Of a stretch of 58,467 nt of DNA, positions 52,069-58,467 are shown piece by piece. The DNA comes from Acidimicrobiaceae bacterium (GTDB taxonomy: Bacteria; Actinomycetota; Acidimicrobiia; Acidimicrobiales; Aldehydirespiratoraceae). The stretch's first letter is position 1; each line of letters starts with the position of its first letter. Location of the stretch: assembly GCA_028819505.1 (NCBI GenBank), contig JAPPLH010000085.1, forward strand, positions 1-58,467. The letters run 5' to 3'. The notes below the pieces were generated by a model, which saw nothing but the letters and a program-made list of their open reading frames with translations, was not told where the DNA came from and did not search any database. The translations under genes were made by a program, and so were the position numbers.

Positions 52069-52733
52069 TGGACCTCGCCGGGTGGGATCGGCTCGAAGCC
52101 GGCCATGTCGGCGATGTGCCCGTGAACTGGGCGGACCGCCTGAGCGAGGCCGGGTGGGATCGGCTCGAAGCCGGCTATGTCGACGACGTGGCCGTGAGCT
52201 GGGCGGACCGCCTGAGCGAGGCCGGGTGGGATCGGCTCGAAGCCGGCTATGTCGGCGATGTGGCCCTCACGTTCGGCGCGCCACACGGCTCGAACCCTCA
52301 TGCCGGTCGACATCTCGGCCGCGCCGACGGCGAACACGGCGTGCAGCATCGAGGTGTCGGCGCCGTCGAGACGTATCAGGGCCCACGCGAACGGCCGGTC
52401 GAACGGCTGCATGGGGCGGGGGTCGCCGTTCCAGGCCCAGGTGAGGACCTCCCCGGCCTGTCCCACCTCCACCAGTTCGGTGAGCGGTTCGGCGGTGAGC
52501 GGGTCGTACTCCTGCGGGGGGCACAGCACGGTCCCGTCGGAGCGGCGGATGCCGCAGATCACGCCGTCTCGCAGCCCGGTGAGGAACGCGCCGATCACCG
52601 GTCCTGTCGAGCGGGTGAACGGATACTCGAGAACGAGCGGAGCCTGCAGGACGTCGGGTGCCACTGCCCCCGATGCTACGCGCCCCTCACTCACCCCCGA
52701 CGCATCCCCGCCCCGCGACAGCCGGTTGCTCAT
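52065..52733 (-). CDS. DUF35-like OB-fold protein with a 24-residue tandem repeat at the C terminus
   Basis: A 222-residue protein if started at ATG 52733; GTG 52664 (VAPDVLQAPLVLEYPFTRST) may be the true start since similarity begins there. It has GLRDGVICGIRRSDGTVLCP with a two-Cys zinc-ribbon remnant, the segment WAWNGDPRPMQPFDRPFAWA and MSTGMRVRAVWRAER as in DUF35/OB-fold acyl-CoA proteins. A normal end would be GHIADIAGFEP. Here that segment is repeated nearly three times with IPPGLAQAVRP spacers. It is first in the DUF35-thiolase operon, upstream of the second DUF35 gene. Confidence 0.8.
   Translation of the reverse strand: MSNRLSRGGDASGVSEGRVASGAVAPDVLQAPLVLEYPFTRSTGPVIGAFLTGLRDGVICGIRRSDGTVLCPPQEYDPLTAEPLTELVEVGQAGEVLTWAWNGDPRPMQPFDRPFAWALIRLDGADTSMLHAVFAVGAAEMSTGMRVRAVWRAEREGHIADIAGFEPIPPGLAQAVRPAHGHVVDIAGFEPIPPGLAQAVRPVHGHIADMAGFEPIPPGEVQ
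52079..52272 (-). repeat. 72-bp in-frame tandem repeat within a coding region
   Basis: The text beginning GGGATCGGCTCGAAGCCGG starts at 52084, 52156 and 52228, a period of exactly 72 bp with few substitutions. It encodes 24-residue units GHIADIAGFEPIPP plus GLAQAVRPAH. Confidence 0.88.
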
Positions 52734-52869
52734 TTGCGAGCATCGGTGGCACGTTGGTGCGTGGAGGTGGGGGGACTCGAAACCTGCGAGTCAGTTCAGA
52801 GCCGGTCGCAGCACCATGCCACCCCCATCCGAAGTTCGTGAGCAGCCTGCTTGCCCCCAAGCTTCGACG

Positions 52870-52897
52870 GAGAGCCGGAGGTCAGTCTCCGGCTCTC
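52870..52897 (-). terminator. 11-bp stem hairpin
   Basis: GAGAGCCGGAG and CTCCGGCTCTC pair perfectly around GTCAGT, about 40 bp past the stop of the minus-strand membrane protein gene. No T-run follows on either strand, so it may be a terminator or an mRNA-stabilising hairpin. The rest of 52734-52935 has no gene. Confidence 0.45.
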
Positions 52898-52935
52898 TCA
52901 TGTCTGCATTATGACCGTGGTGGCAAGCGGCGCGA

Positions 52936-54471
52936 TCACGCTCCCAGCAGCAGGAGCAGGCCGATGACGGTGTAGCAGATCATCACCGCAAGCATCGGGT
53001 ACTGCGAGCGCATCGCCAGCCGGCGGGGCCAGCGCTCCACGGCCCGGTCGTGGGCCACCGCCACGGCCAGGACGTGGCCCGCAGCGATGGCCGCGGTCTG
53101 CGTCCAGGCGATGGTGTCGGTGGAGATGGCGGTGTAGTCCACCAGGTAGGTGGCCGTGCCGAAGAGGTCCCATCCCCGGCCGAAGGGATCGGAGATGTGG
53201 GCGATGATCTGCCGGCCCTCCCACAGCAGGTAGCTGAAGTAGTGGGCGACGGTGTAGGCCGCGGCGATCGGCATCAGCGAGGGTGCGAAGGCGTCGGCCA
53301 GTTCCCTCTCTGTGTCGCCGGTGATGGCGGCCATGCCCGCGATGGCGGCCCGGTAGAGCACGAACACCGCGAAGATCACGAACACCAGCCCGACGGTGTT
53401 GACCGCGGTCAGTTCCCAGCCGGTGCGCTGGGCGGCCACGTCGAGCCATACCGAGCTGCGGGTGAAGCCGTCGAAGGTGGTGGAGCCGAGCACCACCAGG
53501 ATGAACGCCACCGAGCCCCGCTTGACGGGGAGGGCGGCCAGGCCGGCCAGCGGCGCCCGCAGTCTCAGGGCGCCGCCTTCGCGGTGGAGCGGCGCCATGG
53601 CCGACAGTTTGGTGAACAGCACGCCGAACCCCTCGGCGTCGCGCAGCCAGCCGCGGCCGAATGCCGCCGCGCCAGCCAGCAACGCGACCGTGTAGGCGGC
53701 CAGGCACGCGCCGAGCACCCGGATGCCGGTGCTGTCGTGGAAGGCGAGCTCGAGCCAGACGAAGCCGAAAACTGAGGCGGTGGCCCACCAGTGGTTCCCC
53801 GCGCCCCGCTCGCAGTCGCTGTGATCCCGGCTCTTGTTCGCTGCGCTCACGGGCCGCTGGGGCCGTGCCTCCCGCTCTTGTTCGCTCCGCTCACGGGCCG
53901 CTGGGCCCGGGGGCCTCGCTGAATTCCCGCTGATCCCACCGGCAGGACTGCCGTCCGCCCGCTCGGCCTCTTGGGGCCGGCTGCGGAGGCGGGCCCATGC
54001 CCGGGCCGATCCGTCGGCGATGGTGGTGAACGGGCTCAGGTGCAGCCACACGTCGCCCACCAGCACCGACACCACCTGGAGCCCCACCCAGAAGATGATG
54101 TAGACCGCGACCGGCGCGATGTTCACCGACGGGTTGGTGTTGCCGGCCAGCCCCGCGTAGAGCAGCACGGCAAGAGCGAGCAGGCCGAGCGTCCGGACCA
54201 CCGTCGCTTGCACCCGGCAGGCGGCCTGGAACGGCCCGGGGAGGACCCGCCCGGCCGCGGCGGCCCGGAACTTCGGCGTGTCCCAGAACATGCCGAGGGC
54301 CACGAAGGAGGCGGCCACCGCGAACGACGCGGCCCATGCGAGTTGCCACAGCGGCACCGGCAGGTCCAGGCGGCCGCCCACGCCGTGCGCGGCTGCGACG
54401 TCCGCCGACACCCACAGCGCGGCGGCTGCCATCGCTCCCGTTGCCGGGATCCGGCGGAGGGTCCGCCTCAT
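52936..54471 (-). CDS. Multi-pass membrane protein, fenitrothion-hydrolase-like, with repeat insertion
   Basis: A 511-residue protein from ATG 54471; a TTG at 54492 is possible. The N terminus is a signal-like helix followed by AHGVGGRLDLPVPLWQLAWA, as in actinobacterial proteins labelled fenitrothion hydrolase. About 11 hydrophobic segments follow, including IAPVAVYIIFWVGLQVVSVL and VAHYFSYLLWEGRQIIAHIS. A hydrophilic loop of some 55 residues between WLHLSPFTTIADGSARAWAR and NHWWATASVFGFVWLELAFH is not expected. It contains two in-frame copies of the interspersed repeat (ARERSEQERE, then PVSAANKS). The hydrolase label rests on remote similarity; a transport or metal-related role is as likely. 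Confidence 0.75.
   Translation of the reverse strand: MRRTLRRIPATGAMAAAALWVSADVAAAHGVGGRLDLPVPLWQLAWAASFAVAASFVALGMFWDTPKFRAAAAGRVLPGPFQAACRVQATVVRTLGLLALAVLLYAGLAGNTNPSVNIAPVAVYIIFWVGLQVVSVLVGDVWLHLSPFTTIADGSARAWARLRSRPQEAERADGSPAGGISGNSARPPGPAARERSEQEREARPQRPVSAANKSRDHSDCERGAGNHWWATASVFGFVWLELAFHDSTGIRVLGACLAAYTVALLAGAAAFGRGWLRDAEGFGVLFTKLSAMAPLHREGGALRLRAPLAGLAALPVKRGSVAFILVVLGSTTFDGFTRSSVWLDVAAQRTGWELTAVNTVGLVFVIFAVFVLYRAAIAGMAAITGDTERELADAFAPSLMPIAAAYTVAHYFSYLLWEGRQIIAHISDPFGRGWDLFGTATYLVDYTAISTDTIAWTQTAAIAAGHVLAVAVAHDRAVERWPRRLAMRSQYPMLAVMICYTVIGLLLLLGA
53827..53908 (-). repeat. Interspersed coding-permissive repeat, two copies inside a membrane protein gene
   Basis: Two copies, 44 bp apart, are read in the sense of the gene. 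The first met by the ribosome gives AARERSEQERE and the second PVSAANKSR, again in two different frames, without a stop or frameshift to the host protein. Confidence 0.87.
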
Positions 54472-54492
54472 GGCAGGAAGGGTTCGATGCAA

Positions 54493-54749
54493 CAGCCTCT
54501 GCTATTGTCCCGAGTCGCAAGTTGCATGCGGCTTGTTCAGGCCTCCGCGGGAATCTCGGGCTGGTCTTGCGCGCTCAATCCGCAAGACCGCACCGACAAA
54601 TCCGGCGGCGACATATGCATGCGATACGTGCAGCGAATTCACAACTCAGGACACTAGTGGCATGTCGTGAGTACGATTGCGGAACCCTGTAGTCCGTAGC
54701 GCGAGGTCGGAGACTTGGCAGTTCGCTCAACCAAAGCCGCGACACGCCG
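54493..54749. other. Intergenic region, nothing recognised
   Basis: This 257-bp gap, A/T-richer than the genes, lies between the stop of the Calx-beta gene and the start of the membrane protein, both on the minus strand. It should hold the membrane protein promoter. No convincing -10/-35 pair, hairpin or small gene was identified. Confidence 0.4.
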
Positions 54750-57700
54750 CTAGTCGCTGTACACGACGTCGCCTTGGGCTTGGCTGTTGGCGAGGCCGCG
54801 TTGCCAGGCGAGGGCCAGACCGAGCTGGTCCTCGCTGCCGATGGTCACGGTGACGGTGGCTGAGGGCTCCCGGCTGGTCAGCGCCACGAATACGTGGCCG
54901 TCGATCCAGCCGTCTCGCACGGGCGTGAGCATGATCGTCGGGTTGCTGCTGGGGATGCAGCTGAGGCTGACCTCGAAGTCGACCGATGCGTCTGAGCGGC
55001 TGGCGGCGGGATCGCTGATCAACAGCGCGGGACGTCCGCTGCAGGCAGCCAGCGGAGTGTCGTCGGGCTGATCCCGCTCGACCACGACCGGCGGATCGTC
55101 GTTGTCCGACACTGTCGCCGTGGCCGTCCTCGACGTGCCGAGATCGTAGTCGCTGCCGTCGACCAGCGTGACCGTGACGGCGCCGTCGGGCTCGTCGGTC
55201 CCATCATCTGTGGTATCGACCGTGAACGTCGCAGTGCTGGAACCCGACGCGATCCGCACCGTGCGCCGCCCGGCCGCGGCGCCGAAATCGCCTCTTTGTG
55301 AGACCGTGACGACCACGTCGAGGTCCGCCGACGGCGGAGGGTCGGCCGACACCGTGAAACTCGCTGAGCCGCCCTCGGCGACACTGGCGCCGCCGCTGAT
55401 GCTCACGACCGGATCCGGGACTGGCGGTTCGTCGTCGTCGGCGACGGCGGCGGTCCGCGTGTTGATCGAGCCGATCGTGTAGCCGCTGCCGGAGGCGAGC
55501 GTCGCCGTGATCGAACCGTCGGACTCGTCGGCCTCGTCATCGGTAGTCGCGATCGTCAGCGTGGCGCTGCCGGAGGCGGGGACTGTGACGGTGCGCGAAC
55601 CGGCGCTGACGCCGAAGTCGCCGACGACGCTGACCGTCACGCTGACCGGCAGGTCCGCGGCGGGCGACGGAACGGCCGTGAACACGAAACGGACGCTGTC
55701 TCCCTCAGTGCCGCCCGAAACGCCGGAGATGCTCACCTCAGGCGTAGGAGGCGGAGGAGGAGGCGGCGGCGGAGGCGGAGGCGGAGGCGGAGGAGGCGGA
55801 GGCGGAGGAGGCGGAGGCGGAGGCGGAGGAGGCGGAGGCGGCGCCGACGCCTCGAGCGCGGTCAACTCGGTCACCACCTCGTCCCAGACGGGGCTGCTGT
55901 GGGTGTCCGCCATCTGCTGGGCTTGCGCGGCGGTCATCGCGCCGCCCGACACCGTCGCCGCGTCGAGCGCGCCCAGCCCAGCCAGCGCGCGCTGCCAGCG
56001 GTTGACGTGCGCCGACCCGTGCTGCGTCTGCGCTGCCAGCGCCTCGACCCTCGCAATCACATCCGGATCGACGGTGTGGCCCGACTGCTCCTCGACGACC
56101 GTCTGGCCCACCGACTCCTCGACCGGCTCGTCGTCGTCGGCGACAGTCACCGTCTCCGACGACGGCGCCCCGACCGTGTAGCCGCCGCCGGCGTCGACAG
56201 TGAGCGTGACCGAACCGTCGGCCTCGTCGATCTCGTCGTCGGTGGTGGTGATCGTCACTGTCGCGCTGCCACCGGTCGGGATCGTGACGCTGCTGGGCAG
56301 CGCGCCGTAGCCGAAGTCGCCAGCCGTCGTCGCCGTGACGCTCACGGCGAGGTCCGCCGCCGGCGCGGGGCTGGCGGTGAGCGTGAACGTGACGCTGTCT
56401 CCCTCGGTGCCGCCGTCTGCGCTGGTTATGGCGACCACCGGCTTGGTCGCGTCGTCGTTGTCGGCTATCTTCACCGTCGCCGCGCTCTGGGTCGCCGAGA
56501 CCGTGTACCTCAAGTCGCTGTTGTCGGATGTGAGCAGCGTCAACGTGACCGACCCGTCGGGTTCGTCGGTCTGGTCGTCGATGGTGGGGTAGCGTCGGAC
56601 CAGGACGCCCGAGGCCGGGATTCTGACAAACGTATCTCCTACCTTGTACTTCAGGTAGTTGCCCTGCTCTCTCTCGTCGAGATCCACCCAAATGGGGCCG
56701 TCCGGGGCCGGGTTCGCCCTGATGGTGAATTCAGCGAAGCCGCCCTCGGTCACTCCGCTGCCGGCGGTGACACTGATCTCGGGGACAGTGTTGTCGGCGA
56801 CCGACACCGTGGCTTCGCCTCGTGTCGCAGAGACGGTGTAGCTGCTGCTCGGCGCCATTGTGACGGTGATCGATCCGTCGGGCTTGTGGGTCTGGTCGTC
56901 GGCAGTCGGGATGTGGACAGCGACGACGCCCGAGGTCGGGACGGTCGCCGTGAACGAGGTGCCCGCAGTGGAGCGGTAGTCGCCTGTTTGCGACACCGTG
57001 TAGCTGACGGTCAGGTCCGACGACGGGGCCGGGTCGACGCTGATGGCGAAGCTGGCATCGTCGCCTTCGGAGACTCCTTTGCCGGCTGTGACGCTGACCT
57101 CGGGGATGGCCGGCGGCGGCTGGTTGCGCCGCGCGATGTGCGCCGCCTGGATTGCCTTGAACTCTTCGGCGACCATCGTCCACATGGGATCGGCAGACAC
57201 CTCCTCCAGCCACTCGCCGAGGGTCATGGGGGGACCTGTCAAGCTGGTTTCTCGGAGGGAGGTCAAGGCGACCAGCACCCGCAGCTGAATGGAAGTCGGC
57301 CAGAGTTTCAATTTGATCTGCTCAATCACCTCCGGATCCACGGTGTGGCCTGCTGGGATGCCGTCCTCATCCCACACGGTCACCGTGGCTTCGCCCTGCG
57401 ATGCTGCGATCGTGTAGGCGCTGTCAGCGTCGATGCTGGCGGTGACCGACCCGTCGGATTCGACGGCACTGTCGTCGGTGGTAGGCACCGTGAGCGCGGC
57501 GCTAGTGGCACCGCCGCTGATCGTGACGGTCTGCTGGCCGGTTGCCGCGCCGAAGTCGCCGCTCTGGGCGACGGTCACGCCGACGTCGAGGTCTGCTGTC
57601 GGTGCTGGGGTGGCGGAGACGGTGAAGGTGGCGTCTTCGCCTTCGCCGATGCCGTTCTTGTCGGCGGTGATGCTCACCTCGGGCGGGCTTTCGTCGTTGT

Positions 57701-58467
57701 CTTTGACGATCACGGTGGTCTCGACGGACGCGCCGAGGAGGTAGGTATGGCCGAGAGGTATGATGCGCAGTGTGATGGCGCCGGCGGGTTCGCCTGTGCT
57801 GTCGTCGACGGTGGACACGGTGCGGCTCGATTGGGTCTGGCCGGGCTGGAAATAGAATGGGAGGAGATCCCCGAAGTCGTCGCTGATTGTGTACGCACCG
57901 CTGGTGGCGGTGGTGCCGATCGCCCTAGAGGCTGCCAATACTTCATGTCGCAAGGTGAGCGCGCGGTCCAGGGTGACGGTGAACGTCGCGCTCTCGCCTT
58001 CGGTGATGTCGCCGGTGGAGGCGATCTGGGCTACGGGCCGGGGCCACGGGGTCTGGTCGCGCACGGTCCTTGTGGCGATGTGGGTGCCCCATGTGGCCGT
58101 GTCGGGTTGGAGGGCGTTGCGGGTGTAGTGCTCCCTGGTGTAGTCGCCGCGGGCGAGGCGCACGGTGACGGTGCGGTCCTGGCCGCTGTTGGTGCTCAGG
58201 GTGGGCACCGTGATGTAGTGGCCCCTGGCCCCCGCGGGCAGCACGGTCTGCTGTGCGCCGAGGTCGGCGGCGGCCACAACGCCTCCGCCGCCGGTCAGTT
58301 CGTAGGTGACGACAGTGTCGGCCTTGGCGGCGTGGTCGGCGGAGAGGTAGAATATGAACGGCTCCCCCGCGTATATGTGCCTCTGGCGGCTGCCCGGTGA
58401 CACCGTGACGTGCGGCGATTCGTGGTCGGGGCCGTCGAGCACCGTCACCCGGTCGTAGTCGGGGGTG
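54750..58467 (-). CDS. Giant Calx-beta repeat surface protein (N terminus beyond window)
   Basis: The frame is open to the right edge (TPDYDRVTVLDG...), so at least 1238 residues remain of a longer protein. About seven Calx-beta domains are visible, each with a start like PEVSITADKNGIGEGEDATF or PVVAITSADGGTEGDSVTFT and an acidic calcium-site strand such as TTDDEIDEADGSVTLTV. Two helical modules of 75-85 residues begin with GHTVDPEVIEQ and GHTVDPDVIAR. A run of about 33 prolines (near 55745-55840) separates the second from the last two Calx-beta domains. The final 100 residues form another beta-domain. There is no LPXTG or membrane anchor at the C terminus. It is probably secreted and adhesive, with the signal peptide in the missing part. 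Confidence 0.85.
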   Translation of the reverse strand, partial: TPDYDRVTVLDGPDHESPHVTVSPGSRQRHIYAGEPFIFYLSADHAAKADTVVTYELTGGGGVVAAADLGAQQTVLPAGARGHYITVPTLSTNSGQDRTVTVRLARGDYTREHYTRNALQPDTATWGTHIATRTVRDQTPWPRPVAQIASTGDITEGESATFTVTLDRALTLRHEVLAASRAIGTTATSGAYTISDDFGDLLPFYFQPGQTQSSRTVSTVDDSTGEPAGAITLRIIPLGHTYLLGASVETTVIVKDNDESPPEVSITADKNGIGEGEDATFTVSATPAPTADLDVGVTVAQSGDFGAATGQQTVTISGGATSAALTVPTTDDSAVESDGSVTASIDADSAYTIAASQGEATVTVWDEDGIPAGHTVDPEVIEQIKLKLWPTSIQLRVLVALTSLRETSLTGPPMTLGEWLEEVSADPMWTMVAEEFKAIQAAHIARRNQPPPAIPEVSVTAGKGVSEGDDASFAISVDPAPSSDLTVSYTVSQTGDYRSTAGTSFTATVPTSGVVAVHIPTADDQTHKPDGSITVTMAPSSSYTVSATRGEATVSVADNTVPEISVTAGSGVTEGGFAEFTIRANPAPDGPIWVDLDEREQGNYLKYKVGDTFVRIPASGVLVRRYPTIDDQTDEPDGSVTLTLLTSDNSDLRYTVSATQSAATVKIADNDDATKPVVAITSADGGTEGDSVTFTLTASPAPAADLAVSVTATTAGDFGYGALPSSVTIPTGGSATVTITTTDDEIDEADGSVTLTVDAGGGYTVGAPSSETVTVADDDEPVEESVGQTVVEEQSGHTVDPDVIARVEALAAQTQHGSAHVNRWQRALAGLGALDAATVSGGAMTAAQAQQMADTHSSPVWDEVVTELTALEASAPPPPPPPPPPPPPPPPPPPPPPPPPPPPPPPPTPEVSISGVSGGTEGDSVRFVFTAVPSPAADLPVSVTVSVVGDFGVSAGSRTVTVPASGSATLTIATTDDEADESDGSITATLASGSGYTIGSINTRTAAVADDDEPPVPDPVVSISGGASVAEGGSASFTVSADPPPSADLDVVVTVSQRGDFGAAAGRRTVRIASGSSTATFTVDTTDDGTDEPDGAVTVTLVDGSDYDLGTSRTATATVSDNDDPPVVVERDQPDDTPLAACSGRPALLISDPAASRSDASVDFEVSLSCIPSSNPTIMLTPVRDGWIDGHVFVALTSREPSATVTVTIGSEDQLGLALAWQRGLANSQAQGDVVYSD

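Noticed and set aside
52755-52800. Text resembling a tmRNA or tRNA 3' end on the minus strand (GGTTTCGAGTCCCCCCACC then TCCACG)
   Set aside because: The T stem does not pair, no matching acceptor 5' strand or anticodon arm is present, and a tmRNA would have to overlap the membrane protein gene. An old attachment-site fragment remains possible but unsupported.
55742-55840. GGCGGAGGA-type repeat as an independent regulatory or mobile repeat
   Set aside because: It is a simple proline-codon run in the frame of the Calx-beta protein, of the spacer kind common in such proteins.

Overview
The window is high-GC DNA that reads like an actinobacterial chromosome. The markers are a mycothiol-type cysteine ligase (MshC), an InhA-type enoyl reductase, an ArsI/CadI glyoxalase-fold protein, DUF35/lipid-transfer thiolase pairs, frequent GTG starts and promoters that imply leaderless mRNAs. 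An uncultured Acidimicrobiia-like lineage is my best guess; this is inference, because no rRNA is present. One tRNA (Pro, UGG) is found. No insertion sequence, CRISPR array or phage gene was recognised.

Layout. (1) 1-8.7 kb: a defence-like island. A DUF1156 DNA methylase (cut by the left edge) and a DNA methyltransferase carrying an extra, possibly nuclease-like, C-terminal domain lie on the minus strand. They diverge from a very large protein whose restriction-endonuclease-like N terminus appears truncated and joined to a remnant of another gene. (2) 8.9-18.9 kb: a minus-strand purine uptake and deamination cluster. It has a TrzA/MtaD-type amidohydrolase, a divergent adenosine deaminase, a BMP lipoprotein plus nucleoside ABC transporter, an adenine deaminase, and an oxygenase alpha subunit that has lost its Rieske cluster motif. 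(3) 19-22.7 kb: ArsI/CadI, a broken Fic gene, and two acyl-CoA dehydrogenases. (4) 22.9-26.9 kb: tRNA-Pro, then a two-gene xanthine-dehydrogenase-family enzyme with a fused FAD/2Fe-2S subunit. (5) 26.9-34.4 kb: a toxin-antitoxin-rich segment (a Phd-like pair, MazEF, HigBA with a frameshift, a DUF4143 ATPase) surrounding thrS and a HIT protein. (6) 34.4-48.7 kb: housekeeping and envelope genes (mshC, inhA-like, two CNNM/HlyC proteins, a two-gene ABC exporter, a stand-alone ABC ATPase, a PBP4-type carboxypeptidase, an aminotransferase, thiN, an M23 peptidase). (7) 48.9-52.7 kb: a DUF35/thiolase operon. (8) 52.9 kb to the end: a membrane protein interrupted by repeats, and a giant Calx-beta surface protein cut by the right edge.

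The most unusual features are sequence-level. A roughly 40-bp interspersed repeat, open in five of six frames, is tolerated inside coding regions and is translated in two sense frames (ARERSEQER and PVSAANKSG). A separate 49-bp nested hairpin occurs once alone and three times in tandem between cistrons. Micro-duplications with offsets of 71-73 bp recur at gene ends. The best functional novelties are the methylase pair at the left edge and the Rieske-less oxygenase in the purine operon.
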